64,000 bases of DNA from Stercorarius parasiticus (GCA_013396915.1 VWZL01000444.1:1-64000), one strand, 5' to 3'. Numbered from the stretch's first letter, positions 12,501 through 25,900 are shown. Made by a program: numbers and translations. The notes: generated by a model not told the origin, from the letters alone.

Positions 12501-15399
12501 TAGTAGATCATACTGGTCCTAATCAGCCACTTCTCACATTTGCATCTGAGTTAGTGCTCTGGAGTCATAATTCTACTAAGGTGAATTATTTTTTTTCCCC
12601 AGATAATAAGTAGTAAATTTATACACAATGTTTCAAGAATCTAAAAAAGCCTATTGGCAATCTAGGCTTCATTCATTTTTTAAAATGAAGAAAGAAAGAA
12701 TCAGAAAAGCCCACCTTTCTGATATATTGAGGAGGAAAGTAAGAAATGCCCAAATATTTAATAAAAAGTTAATAAAATGCTCAAATATTTAATAAAAGAC
12801 ATTTTATTGCAGTATTTGTAGATTAAAACATTTTGTTCGTTAATTTTTTAGCCATTGCTTTAGCTCCGCTGAAAGCTTAGCTGTTGAAAATAAAAAAGGG
12901 GCATATTTGATTCTTAAAATACAGAGAAATCTATAATAAAGCCTTTGTGTACAAACCCTAAGTGTTTTAGAATGAGCAGAGCTCTTTTCTTCCTTTGATT
13001 AGAAAGGTCCTTAACTCAACACATAAAGAATTAACACAGCAGTGCTACATCTTCTTGGCAAGTATGTTTTTGTCATATAAGAAAAGTGATAAGCCTGTTT
13101 AGCCCCAAGGATGAATTCTGCATAATTTCCTTCAGTGAATCTTCTCTTCACATGAATTTGACTTAACCAGGTTCCCTTTTTCTTGTGCGAATCTCATTCC
13201 TCCTGGAACATCTCTTCCCTAGAAGATACCTATTGTCACCAGGCGCTATGAGAATACCCACAGTACAGCAAGCAATCACAGAGAACTATGGCCATGGCTT
13301 TGTTACTGTCCCTCCACCTTCCTTCAATTTACTTCTCGTACAGAGCATCTGATGTTCATACCTTCCTGATCATTTTCTGAATGTCTACTGGTCTGCTCCT
13401 TTCTGCACAGAACCTTGGTCCCAATGTTACAGCATGTTTTCTGTCTCCTGCAGCATTATCACTGTGGCTTTTACTTACAAGTATTGGTATTTTTTCCTCT
13501 TTTCAGAAGATAATGTCTGTATTTTCAGCATACTGTTCCCCTAGTGCCTATGGAACACGTCACTGTATTTCAGTGAAGCATTTGCAATTGTTAAACAGAG
13601 CTCATAGTCAGGAAAAAAAATGGAACCTTTCACTTTTCTGATATTCTTAAAAGGGAATGTCCACCTTGAATTCCAGCATTCATTTCAAATGTTGGATTTC
13701 TATGTTACAGTGTGGACACTAAAATAAATACTTCTGCTAAAGAGTTTGTTTCTGGTGGTGTTATTTTTTTTTATTTTATGTTGCAATTTTGACTTCATGA
13801 AATGATTATTTCCTATCTCAAGTCTTCACTATAAACATTCTGAAAATCTTTCTTAGTAGAAGTTCACTAACTGAACAATGCAGAAAATCTGATCAAGGCT
13901 TCTGTATCCTATTCACATTTAACTGGAATACATTGAGTTTGAAAGGAGAGGAGGCATAAATCGAGTAAAATCCACCTGTGACTGCAAAAAACGATCAGGT
14001 TGTCTTTCTTCTCATTACTGTATGAAACATGAGAGGTACAGTTGTATCACAATATCAGATTCTGAAGTTGGTCAAGGCAACAATTTCAGAATTATTTTAA
14101 TTATTAAAAATTATGTCAGCAAACATGTAAGCTGAAAATGCTTCAGTTTGTAAGAAATTGAGCTGTTGGGTTTATTACTTGTTTTTCTTGTTAGGAGAGA
14201 AGCTTTTAAAGCTGCCTGCAGTGTTAATTGTGCATTTCTTTCCCGTCTTGCAGAGAATGACATAAAATCACTGATGTGTTTGTTTTAGTTTCCAAAAGCC
14301 AATGTAAGGGAATAAAACCTACTTAGCATGAAGTCAATCCTGCTTACTGTAAAACACTTACATTGTTAAAACGTTACGATACATTCCTTCCGCATAAGAA
14401 CAAAAAAGTAAGGGGAAGGTGAGGAAGAAAATAAGATCTATTTAAATTCTTTGATTTCAAAAGAAACAAAATTCATATTTTCTGTCAAATACTAGCCCAC
14501 AGCAAGCTATGAGGGAACATAAGCTTTGAGCTAGCTCTTAGTGCAGAGATAGCACGAATAGATTGCTAGTTCTACTCAATCAAAACAGATTACTGATTGA
14601 CCATATATACTAGTACACAGTTGTAAGAGTTAAAATAGGCTAAAAATTACAAAATTATTTAGCTTTGTTCAGAATAGACAGGGAAAAAGAAATCTATCAG
14701 TCATACCATACCTAAGTCATAATGGAGGAAATGAAATACATTTCCTTATTGGTAGTGGTCTCCCACCCTTACAATGTGGAAAAGCAACAGTATGTGTGTA
14801 TGGTGAAGGTCAATGTCAGTAAAATCAAATACCTGCTGAAAGGATCTTTTAATATAGCTTTAACTTGTAGACATCTGTTCTATAGCTTCAAGATACTGTG
14901 CTTCTGTATCTGAAAAATATCACTATTGTAACTGTGTGGTCTATCTACGTCTGTTATGTGATTAGCCCTGTAAAGGAGGAGCATAAGGAGCTTTGACACA
15001 CATGCTCCTTCCATAGGCTTTTCATAATCCATGTCCTTATGTCCTAAACATAGTCAGAAACCATTGCTGGCTTTTTTCCCCCCAGGATGAGATAAAAGCA
15101 AACTCATAAACTTGGCCTGACTGCTCTCTTCATTCTCATGTAGCCTTTGCCAGAGTATTGCGTTTGCCACCTTGAGTAGAGAATTAAATCATGTAACAAA
15201 TATCTATTTTGGAGGAGCTATTTTCTCTTTCACCTTCTCTGCAGAGTGACTTATTATAGAATAGTGGGCTTTCGTACTTTCTGGTTTGGTTTTACCTGTT
15301 TTAATACTCCTGCTATGTATCTACCAGAGAGGAAACAAGATCAAAGGGAATTCATTCTGCAGCCTTAAATCAACCTTGGGGATGTTCTGCCTATATCAC
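6541..15399. other. Unassigned AT-rich DNA, about 8.9 kb
   Basis: No exon, RNA gene or recognisable transposon is supported. Notable small items: a tatatatatatat patch near 7291-7303; long A/T runs near 9155-9169 and 9541-9551; and a two-copy direct repeat of 31-base period at 12751-12797. The open frame at 8395-8784 (129 codons) has no recognisable domain and lies in a slightly GC-richer patch, so it is most likely chance. Confidence 0.5.
12751..12797 (+). repeat. Two-copy direct repeat, 31-base period
   Basis: The 16-base word caaatatttaataaaa is present at 12751-12766 and again at 12782-12797, with similar flanks. This is a small local duplication in AT-rich DNA. Confidence 0.8.
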
Positions 15400-15980
15400 T
15401 GTGGTGGCTTAACATTGTCTGCCTGCCAGGTGCCCACCAAGACACTCTATCACTCCCCTTACATCAACAAAACAGCAGGAGAAAATACAGCAAAAAACTC
15501 GTGGGTCAAGATAAGGGCAGGAACATGACTTACCAGTTGCCATCATGGGCAAACCAGACTTGACTCAGCGAAAAGTATTTTAGTTCATTGCCAATTAATC
15601 AGAGGAGTGTAATGAGAAATAAGAACAAATCTACAAAAAACGCCTTCCCTCGACACCTCCGTCTTCCCAGGCTCAACATCACTCCCAGCTCTTCTATCTG
15701 CTCCCCTCCCTGAGCGGCACAGGGGGATGGGGAATGGGGTTGCAGCCAGTTGGTAAGACTTCATCTCTGCCGCTCCTTCCTCCTCATGCTCTTCCCCTGC
15801 TCCGGCATGGGGTCCCTTCCACAAAATACTATTCCCCAAAAACCTCTGCTCCAGCACCTAGAGCACCTCCTCCACCTCCTTCTTCTCTGACCTTCGTGCC
15901 TGCATAGTTGTTTCTCTCACATTTTCTCACTTGTCTCTCTCAACTCCTGTTGCACAGCGTTTCTTACCCCTTCTTAAATA
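15400..15980 (+). mobile_element. Probable ERV solo LTR, 5' part (split by CR1)
   Basis: This resembles a family of bird endogenous-retrovirus LTRs that I recognise by sequence but cannot name securely. It begins tgtggtggctt and has the characteristic tgcccaccaagacactctat and actcgtgggtcaagataa blocks near 15430-15515. A gagcggcacagggggatggg block lies near 15711-15730 and a ctgctccggcatggggtccc block near 15796-15815. It then runs to ccccttcttaaata, where a CR1 interrupts it. The tandem 'tgctccagcgtggg' segment I remember as longer in related copies is short here. No gag, pol or env sequence is visible on either side, so this reads as a solo LTR. The LTR class is unassigned. Confidence 0.65.
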
Positions 15981-16022
15981 TAGAATCATAGAATCTTCAT
16001 GGTTGGAAAGGACCTTCGAGAT

Positions 16023-16231
16023 NNNNNNNNNNNNNNNNNNNNNNNNNNNNNNNNNNNNNNNNNNNNNNNNNNNNNNNNNNNNNNNNNNNNNNNNNNNNNN
16101 NNNNNNNNNNNNNNNNNNNNNNNNNNNNNNNNNNNNNNNNNNNNNNNNNNNNNNNNNNNNNNNNNNNNNNNNNNNNNNNNNNNNNNNNNNNNNNNNNNNN
16201 NNNNNNNNNNNNNNNNNNNNNNNNNNNNNNN
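16023..16231. other. Assembly gap of 209 N
   Basis: Undetermined bases. Both edges lie inside the same CR1 copy, so the gap is most easily explained by repeat collapse. Reading frames drawn across it are meaningless. Confidence 1.
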
Positions 16232-16680
16232 GAGTACAGAGGCACGATCACTTCCCTACTCCTGCTGGCCACGCTATTCCTGGTACAAGGCAGAATGCTG
16301 TAGGCCTTCTTGGCCACCTGGGCACACTGCTGGCTCATGTTAAGCTGGTTATCCACCAGCACCCCCAGGTCCTTTTCTGCTGGGCAACTTTCTAGCCACT
16401 CTTCCCCAAGCCTGTAGCGTTGCTTGGGGTTGTTGTGAGCGAAATGCAGGACCCGGCACTTGGCCTTATTAAACCTCATGCAGTTGGCCTTGGCCCATCA
16501 ATCCAGCCTGTCCAGGTCCCTCTGCAGAGCCTTCCTACCCTCAAGCAGATCAACACTCCCACCTAGTTTGGTGTCGTCTGTGAACTTACTGAGGGTGCAC
16601 TCAATCCCCTCATCCAGATCATCGATAAAGATATTAAACAAAACTGGCCCCTAAACTGAGCCCTGAGGGACACCGCTGGT
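16232..16680 (-). pseudogene. CR1 ORF2 reverse-transcriptase fragment, broken
   Basis: Read on the - strand, this covers the late palm and thumb region of the CR1 reverse transcriptase. The catalytic-aspartate block appears as FTDDTKLGG (near 16565-16590); CR1 normally has FADD or YADD at this point, so the Ala before the two Asp is replaced by Thr. Further on are [32 protein letters not shown] and [14 protein letters not shown], all standard CR1 blocks. There are in-frame stops just before the WAKANC block (near 16496-16502) and before GPVLFN (near 16650). With those stops and the truncation it cannot make an active enzyme. The rest of the frame is well kept, which suggests a moderately young insertion. 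Confidence 0.88.
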
Positions 16681-16728
16681 GACTGTCCACCAAGAGGATT
16701 TCGCCTCATTAATCACAACTCTCTGGGC

Positions 16729-16904
16729 ACAGCGAAGGGGCTACCAACATTGCTGATTGGCTCAGCTTTGGCCAGAAGCTTGTCCCTCTTGGAGCCAGCT
16801 GGAACGAGCTCTGTCCAGCATGGAGACAGTTTCTGGTGTCTTCTCACTGAAGCCAACCCTGCAGCGCCCCCACTACCAAAACCTTGCCATGTAAACCCAA
16901 TACA
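16729..16904 (+). mobile_element. Probable ERV solo LTR, 3' part
   Basis: The LTR continues after the CR1. It holds the ggggctaccaacattgctga block at 16738-16757, ttggagccagctggaacgag near 16790-16809, and cttctcactgaagccaaccc near 16840-16859. It ends at accttgccatgtaaacccaa plus taca at 16904. The joined halves read 5' TG to CA 3', as expected for an LTR. I did not find a clean target-site duplication, so the exact ends may be a few bases off. Confidence 0.62.
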
Positions 16905-19900
16905 GGCATCAACAAATATCTCTGTCCATGTACAAACTTATCCTTTGCCACACTTTCCTCTGGAAGCTGTACCTACTTTTTTGAGTATCCCAGCCAATTC
17001 CATGTATGGATGCAATTTGCTACTGGGTGTCCTACTACTGAGTTTGTTCTTATTTTGAATCTCCTAACTACTGAACATCCATTAATACAATACAGTTTAG
17101 AAGTGACAAAGCAACGATAACGAAAGACACATCACTCTTCATCAGACTGGAATCCAAATTCCTAGCCAAATAGATACTGACATGGTTTCTTCAAAAGGGT
17201 AGAGTATCCCTTCACTTCCTTCTTACAGCCAGAATCCATTAAAAAATAAATAAATAAAAAAACACCAAAACATCCTACATCTTTTCACATCTTTTGAAAA
17301 CCAGATTGAATGAAGTTGTGTCTACCTACTGCTCCACTTGTCTTTCCTTTTAATTCCTCTTTCTAATCTTTTTGTATTATCTGCACTGCATCTTTGCTGA
17401 AATATTCCTATCTGCCTCCCTCAGTTTCTGCTTATCCATGGTGAGACTTTCCCTGGTCACCTCAAAACGGTTTTATGGTACAACCACATAAGAATATTCC
17501 ATAATTCTCAACAGTTCACTCCAGAGGCTGATCCCACTAAAAGCAACTCCCCAACAGGCTATGAATTGCAGCAGGATGGATGAGTGTGTACCATATGGAC
17601 TATTTCCTCTGAGTAGGAAACTTAGAGAGACAGACTACTCTTCTGCCTTCCCAGTCTCTCCCCTTTCTTTTTCCCACCTACTACTCCTTCTCAGGGTTAG
17701 CTCAGGATTTTTCTGCCTCTTTTCAGAGCAGTACAGCCTAGTATTATTTGAGGCAATTAAGTAATTTTCTGTCTCTTAATTTTTCTTTTTATTTTTCTTC
17801 TACGAAACAGCTGGAACCTACATTTGTTTTCTTTTTTGTTTATTACATCCAACTCAATCTTTCTGTGTATAAATTGTTTTCTCACTTATTGTTTTTCCCC
17901 CTCTCTGCTTTTCTGAGATCTCTATGCCTTAAAGAGCCTTTCTTCACATTCTGTAGGAGATTTTGTCTCTTTCACATCATCATTTTCATCAAAATTTTGC
18001 TAGATGGAAGAATACAGGCCACTTCTGTTGCAACTCCACAAAGGGTCAGGGTCTAGATATTGAACTGCACTGACATCAAAAACCAGATTTTGGTCAAAGG
18101 ATATCTGTGATACTATTATACGTCTGAAGAAATGCCAAGAATATTAAGAGGTAAGAATAAAAAATCAACTTAAAAGAGCCTGCGTTATTCAATAAACCTG
18201 CGACCTTGCAGATGAACACAGGTTACACAATGCACTGTGAAAAAGGAGTCCTCGTATATTGTGAGAACAAACCAGACTTTGAAACTTGCTGCGTCTGAAT
18301 GCAATCCTGATATCAAACAGCCACTCACATGCCAGGTACGTATATTAAACTGCAGCAATTCTATGGAAACTGTTTGAAAATAGTACTTTCTTCCTCCTCA
18401 GATCTGTTCCCTCTATGTCTTCAGTGTTACACCTGCACGCTCCAGGGAAAAGCTAAGTTTGCTGCTATTAGACTTTGAAATTAAAACATAGCAATGAGGA
18501 GCTGAATTAGATTCTACGTCCTTATGAATCTTCAAAAGAACTGGTATTTTATTTTCCAGGTACTTACAGATAAGTAAGCAATAGGTTTCACCTGTCTCTA
18601 TTTTTTCAGAATTTAAAATGAATGAGACTGTGCCTGAAGGCATTTATTGATCAATAGAACTGTTATTACAGTTTGTAATAAGTCAGAAATAGATAATTTC
18701 AGGGAAGTTTGCAGGTACGTCAATTAGAAAAATCTTAAGAACATCTACTGAAGACTCATTGTAAAACAGCAAAGACAGAATCCAGCATTTTGTCCTTTGC
18801 AGTCATTTTTTCAGCACAAATCTTCCCCTCAAAAAGAAAACAGTGACATGAATGTAGCATTGACCCTGTTATTAACCTACTGCACTTGTTCTACAAGAAC
18901 AGCTGCTGTCCATCTCAGAAAACAGAAAATTGGCACCACTTTAATGTCCATTGCAATGAATGACTCGCAGCTCCATTCTGAGAAATTCTTACGAACACAG
19001 TCTAATTAATCCGAATGTTTTTGTCTCCTTAAATATGTAGTTGGCACCTTTTTACAACATAATAGGATAGCTTACCATACACTGTCTGCTACTTGTCAAA
19101 AGAATAGACAATGTATAAACACTGAAAATAAAATTGCATGTGTCATATCTGAGACAAAATATGTTTCTTGTTTAAAATTGAATGAACACTTTACAGAAAT
19201 GTAGAGTGTTCTGCCCCAGCAAGTTTAGTTACTCAAACTTCATTTTACTGTGTTGTGCTGGGACAAAGATTTATGTCTCCATTAGAATAAAATAGAAATA
19301 GCATAGACTACATTGTTTTTAAAGTAGAAAAATGAGTAAAATAATATATTACCGGGGACAATGTTGAATAGTATCAGCAGACACAAACCTATTGCTAAGC
19401 ATTTCTGGAAGACTAACCAAGTACCCTACTCTGTTTTGAGCTCTGTTGCAATGGATGATTGAGTTTTACTCGTCCCTGTGGCACAGCAGGAACACTGGTT
19501 CCAGTAACTATTCTCACAGGTTCATTCTGACCCAGTGATTCCTCTTGTTTTCTATCCCAAACAAGCCAAAAATGTGCTTTGCTGTCAAGAGCAAGTTAAA
19601 ATTTATTTAGTGCTCTGTATAAGCCCTAAGGTGTCTGCATATCGAACAAACAAACATAAGCCTGCTAAACACTACTAAATCTTGTGGAAAAAGAAGATAT
19701 TGTCTTTAGCATTCTTCCCAAGGTGGAAACACCCTTGGAAGAGGAGAACTACTGCAGATTATTTAATTTCAATTAATCTCAGCCATCTGAAATACAGATA
19801 CCTACTTTTAAATTAATTGTGTTGTTTTCTGTATTGACCACAAAGACTATTACTCTTTGTTGACTCTAAAGGGAACCTGAGGTGACTAGCCAGGTAGTAG

Positions 19901-22900
19901 AGACCTGCACTATATATCTAGAAAGTTAACTGAAATTAATCCCAACCTGTTTGTCTGACTCAGTTTTGTCAGAAAAATTGTAACTTGCATTTCAGACAGG
20001 GGTCTAAATGTCTATTTCTGTTTGCATTGCCTCTGACTGTATAGGTGATTTGCTGCATCTTCAATACCATCATCTGAAGAACGTCACCCAAGAACATGAA
20101 CAAACAATCTACACAGAGCAGAGAGGTGCCATTATAATTATTTTTGCCAGGCCAGGCAATCTACAGAAGAGGCAGCTGTCAGGGCTTTATCTCACCAGAA
20201 ACAGGTCAAAACAGTCACATCTACAAATCCTCTTGTAGGTGTGCTCTAACATGAGCCTTCCAATCTGTGGATTTTCCCCAAATCACTACCAACTATAAGA
20301 AGGTATATTACAGATTCCTGTCCTTCTGTCATCTTTGACGTGAAAGGTATTATTCTGTTGAAAAAAAAACCCAAACAACTAAATATAGGTTTCTGCATAC
20401 AGGTATCTACATGTGTCATAAGGGTCTAACCTCCCATTTCAGTTGATGCAGGCAGTGGTTTCTGGAGAGGAATTCAGCTAGTCAGCTCCAGAAATGCAAT
20501 TCAGTTGTCTAAAGGCAAGTATTTAATGCCATTTGAGGTGCCACAGAGCATATGAGAAACTCTCTAAGGTCTGGCAAATATGCTACAGGACGCATAGGAT
20601 GTCCTCATTGCCAGAGAAGCTGCTAGGGTCAGGCAAAGTGCCGTATGATGTCTCAAATGGTGGAAGCAGCCTGTGTTGAGACAACTGGATAAAGGCTAAG
20701 AGTTCTACTAAGATCCTTATTGACATAGAGACATTTATATGTCAGTGTCTAAATCTCACATTGAATGACCTCAAGTGGAACACAATTTCTAGTGCTGCTC
20801 TAGTGGATGCCTAAAGATAGCACGAAATTTTGGTCTCTTGATCTCTATTTGAACCCCCCTTGACTTTCTAATGTCCTACAAAACAGATTCTCCCAACGCC
20901 TTGAGCTCACTTAAACAGTGTATTAAATGAGGACAGCTTATCCAGAATTAGTCCATTACTAAAATATCTCTTCGGTGGAGAGTAATAGTTTTCAGCAAAA
21001 TTATGCAACAGTAGGAGAACAAAGCAGGTTATAGCTTAACCACCTGCAAATATAGAGGAACTTAGCCAGGTGAGAAGTTTTGAAACTGGATGAGAAATAT
21101 TTAATTATAACATCATTATTAAGAAAACCTTCTGTTCCAGCAGCCCTACACTTGATTTGCTATACAGTAACTGGGACTATATATTAAACAACTATAACAT
21201 ATGGTCTGAATTTGTAATCTATAACGCTTGGTAATCCTTAGACAGGAGAATCCAATGTCTTTACAATTCCTTGTGCTTAAGAGCTAAAGTTCTGGTCTCT
21301 GTGATGTTCTTTTTGAACACAGACAGTTTATGCAGTCATCCAAAAGAAGCAATTTTGTCTATTTCATTTTTGTCTTCTGTGGTAGCAATTCAACATCAGT
21401 ACATATTGGATTAAAGAACATGGAGAATCAGCATAACCACAAATATAGCTAACATGATTACCAATAAAATCAAAATAAAGAACTGTGACAATAGTTTAAA
21501 AAATCCATAGAAAATACAAGTTGCCACTGCCTGAATGTTATATTACTAGAAAAAAAGTAGCTCATGAGAACCTAAATGAGGAAAACCATGCTGTGTTTGA
21601 AATAATCCAGTTACTATATTATTTTATAAGTTGTGTTGTTATATTCTAAAGGCAGCATTCAAAATAAAAATGTGGAAGTTTACGTGTGGAACAGACTTCT
21701 CTGCAGTACATGTGAAGTTTTCTAGTTTACAAATGTGAGGTGGTGACTATATTGTCATGTACTAGGCCATTTGGAGCACTGTTTACATGTATTTTTCCAG
21801 AGAGTCAGAATGTATGAGGATGCAGTTTCATGAGCATGTTTTGTATGCTGGACTGGCTCACCACTTAAAGTTAGGCAGGCATGTAAAACAACAGATTACT
21901 TCAGAGTACCAAATGTCCCTATCCTATCAATTGTTTTTAAGAGGTCAGAGATGCAGACAGCAGAGGATGAAGTAGGATGAACCGGATGACAGCTGCTTCT
22001 GACCTCTTCTTCACTGTGTGATGGCAAAAGCCACAAGTGCATCTATTCAGCTTCTCCTCCCCTAAGCTCTTCATCACATCTACACCCTTTCTTTTCCATT
22101 CTGTCGAGGATGGCCTTGATATCTCACCTTCACTCTGCATGGCCAACATCAATTCAAATTCCATGGTAATTTCACACATATCGTGTAACTTAAAAATTCT
22201 TTATATTATCTTTGAAGAAATGCATGCCTTAGACCATTTTAACACAGGCTACCGATGGCAATTCAGCTGAAGAGCTGACATCTTTTTTATTGGAAGGCTT
22301 CTGTTCCCTTCCTTCGCAGCACAAAGAGAAAATCCCATGTTTAAACAGGATGCTGAAGAAGATGTTGCTCGTAATCCAGTAGGTAACATACTTCCCTCCA
22401 AGCCAGAGTAGAAGCACTACCTCAGCATAATGTTTTAAAAGGTCCTTTTTTTACTGCAAAGCCATCTAATTAGTCCTACTGGTGACATTCTTCCCACTGG
22501 TGGGCGCACGCTTTCCCCTCAAACCATCCATTTTATCTTTCGTTCAGGTTGTTATTTATTTCTTAAGCAATTTCCTAAAATTTCTTTTCTATATTCTTGA
22601 TAACACATAGGAAAACAAAAATAAGCAACTGCTGGAACCATAAACAAGTAATTTAAAATCATGATCTATTTCGTGTGTTCTCCATACAAGTGCTTTGCAG
22701 CACTCTGCCTGAATGGGCTTGCACAATTACCTGGCAAGTATTTCCCAGTATGTGTAAATGATACTAAAGGTTATTATTAAGGCTCTGTCTTTCTTTGCTG
22801 TTCCATCATGAAGATGTCTTCTTCACAGACCTAGCCCCAAGGAATGGCAGAAGAACTGCAAAAAATAAAGGAGTCTGCCAGCAGAGCTTTAACAGGTCAT

Positions 22901-25900
22901 AAGCATGGACAAACTTGACAAGTAATATTTGTCTATGCCAAAAGAAGGTTGCTAGTTCAAACAGTCACTGAAGTTCAGGTTTGGGACAGATTAAAAGGAT
23001 CAGTTCTCAGTCTCTGCTCTCATGTTTGTAAACTTTTTCATAGCAAAGGCCACTGTGGAGATCAAAGTAAATATTCAAATCAAGATGGTGACAGTCACTC
23101 TGGATTAAAGGCAAGAGGTCAGAAATTATTATCTAAACCCTATTGCCTAGAATAAACAATTCCTCTGCAATAAAAATTGTCAGTAAGTTACATTTTTCAG
23201 GATACTTTTCAGTCAGCTAAGTCTAGATCCACTTGACCAAGTTTTCAGTATTGCATAAACGCACACTGAAGAAATAAAACTCTAAACATGCTTTCCTTCA
23301 CTTCGCTTACTCCTTCCCTTCTGTATTCTCACCTGTAGAACTCATTTCAACTCTTTGCCTCCATTGCTCTTTTTCCATTTTTTCATTCTGTTCTCTTTTT
23401 TTTTTATTCTTGGTTCCCTTTGCTTCCCTCTCCTTTTCCAATGGTTCTCTTTCCCTGCGTCATCATCTTCATGCTTTCTCAAGCCTCACTCTTCCTTTGT
23501 CTCTATTCTCACATCTTTGTCCAGTTTTCAGTGTCAGGCTCTTTCTTTCCCTTTTGTCTTGGCATTTAGAAAGCTCTAGAAATGCTCCTCTCCAGCTCAT
23601 CATTAACCTGTGAGTCCATTTATTCACTCATAGCTCATTGCGATTTTTTATTGTTTTTCTTTCCAGAATGCTCCTGTGATTTAAAAGGCCAAGACTAGCC
23701 TGTTTCTCTCTTGGCTAGAAAAAGGAACAGATTCAGATCATGCAGTCTTAGTCCATTTCCATCACCAGCAAGCTCACAGGGCTCATTACTGGAATGTGAT
23801 GTTAGCAGCTGCAGCTGGCAGACCAGGATCCAAAATTTATGTGGGTCCTGATGGAGTACTGGGATGGGTTTGGCAAGCTAACATCTATGTCCTGCCTTAA
23901 GGCGAAATGTAACAGTGTTAAACATTTCATCAAGGTGTCTGGACTCCGGGAGAACTGAAGGGTTCTTTTTTTTCCTCCTAGACTGTGCTGTTGTGTTACA
24001 GTCAAGACAACCATTTGACCATAGCCTTTTGAGGACTTGTTCATGCAGTGAATATTGTTGGTGTATAATTCAGTAGAAGGTTGTGAAAAGAAGACACTAG
24101 AGATCCTAAGAATCAGTGCTTTTTCTTTTTTCCTCCTAACACTGTTCCTTTTCATATTTCAGAAAGAATATATTCCTGAGCAAGAACACAGGATAAACTA
24201 AGATCACTGTGGAAGGAAGTTTATTTACTAGCACAGTCTCTCTGCAGAGAGACATATTCTCATTGGATGCAACTGTACTATTTAGCTTTTGAGCGTCATT
24301 TGTCTGCTGCGAATTATGGAAGGGAAGTTAACATGCAAAGAAACGCATTGACTACATGACTGGCTCACTTTGATTTTCAGTTATGATTACACATATTAGG
24401 TGTTGATTTCAGAGGGCTTGCCAGTATGTCAACAGTGAAACACAAAACCAGGTAAAACTGGTAATGTCAGAGATGAGAATCTAAATCTATAGTCGGGAGT
24501 CATGAAAAAAAAAAACCCAAGGCTTTACAGTATAGTCTAGCAGTAACCAAAGTACTGAGAAGACACCTAAATCCTTCATATGAAGAATTAGTCAACTCCA
24601 GAACGTGATGCCTGAGAGGACTGAACAAGGGTAGAAACCATCTCTGTTTCGTCAGTGTCCACAGTGAATACAGATTCTCACAAGGCCCAAACTGTATTCC
24701 TTTCAGAGAGTTGTATTTCCACTGTGAAAATCTGAAGAGTTTTTGGAAATCCTCATTTTACAATTCGTCATCCAAAACCAGACACATACACCCAGTTACC
24801 TAGCCCCACTCAAACAGGAAAGGAACCAACAGGAGATCCAGGGAATGACTGCAATAAGTGTGCTGTGCTGTGCTCTGCTTGTGATTGTCATATGAACATT
24901 TGGGCCCATTGATTTCAAAGACAGTTTTACTCCTAACTCAGCAAGACCAGAATTTTACCGTTCACCTTCAGTTTCTGGTGCATCTGTGTGGCCAGCTGTG
25001 TTGTAACCACAGGTCAAATAGCCAGGCATCAATGAAGAGATAGGGCTGATGACAACTACACATTGACGATACAAGAAGCTGAGCAAAACTGTACATAGAG
25101 CACTTGCCATTCAGTAATTTCAGCTGAGTCTAACTGTTATCGACTGTCCGTAATTCAGTGGCACCTACAAGCAGGACTAAAGTCCTTCTGGACTATTCAC
25201 ACAGGAAGACCATCCCTACACTAAAGGCATCACTATGTCTTTTAAACAAGACACAAGTGACTGCGACAGTCCAAGTGAGAAGACAGTGATGAATGGTTAA
25301 TGTAATGCAGCTATCGTAAAACTACATATGCCTGAAATTCATTAATTTATGTCATATTAATTAATTCAGATTCTATTCACCACACAGCCCAGTCACACTG
25401 GCTTGGTTGATATATTTTTTGCTGACTGTATGCAAGCCCATTCATTTTAGTGATTACAGGCAGATGGTATGTGCTTACAGCAAAGATTAGATCTACTGTC
25501 CTGTGAGTGGCAACGTGATAATGCTGTAAGTAGGTCATGTACATGGGTTCTTTCCTGTGTTGCATGCATTTGTGCATGGCTTTGAAGAAAACACTTTTCC
25601 AGAACCAGAACCCTTCTGCATACCTTATGTAAGAGTCATAATTTTAAAAGGAGGCATTGCTCTTATTTACTAAGCTTCTTATTCTTTTTACTTCTGTATT
25701 GCTTCTGCAGTTTTGTTTCAAGATATTTCTACTCTTGTTAAAAGTGCATACATGTGTATTTATAAACCTGTGATTACTACACCTATTAAAAGTTTACAAT
25801 TTTGATGAATCTTTTAGCCAAACCTACACACTTCCACCCATCCTGGTGGGGAAAGATATTCTCTTTCTACACAAGGTATGTGAAGTAATGCAGTTACCTT

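Larger units (their letters stand above)
15981..16728 (-). mobile_element. CR1 LINE inserted in the LTR, with assembly gap
   Basis: The CR1 3' end (tagaatcatagaatcttcat) begins at 15981, read on the - strand. After the N-run the sequence resumes in ORF2 reverse-transcriptase coding DNA and continues to ctctgggc near 16728, where similarity to CR1 ends and the host LTR resumes. The copy is 5'-truncated within the reverse-transcriptase region. The missing 209 N presumably hold the C-terminal ORF2 and 3' UTR. If the gap size is arbitrary, the true length is unknown. Confidence 0.9.

Noticed and set aside
14970..15020. Possible hairpin around ggagcat...atgctcc near 14975-15011
   Set aside because: Arms of seven to eight bases with a long loop are expected by chance in a sequence this long.
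15585..15857. 90-codon - strand open frame
   Set aside because: It lies wholly in the LTR and follows from its GC-rich composition. No domain is seen.
15931..16395. 154- and 160-codon frames crossing the N-run
   Set aside because: Their length is produced by translating N as X. Only the - strand part outside the gap is real CR1 coding remnant.
21937..22179. 80-codon - strand frame with a CTCGFCHH-like cysteine/histidine cluster
   Set aside because: The cluster does not have zinc-finger spacing, and part of the frame overlaps an inverted repeat. No splice signals were found that would make it an exon.
23802..24155. 117-codon - strand frame
   Set aside because: No family resemblance and no supporting splice signals; length is within chance for 64 kb read in six frames.
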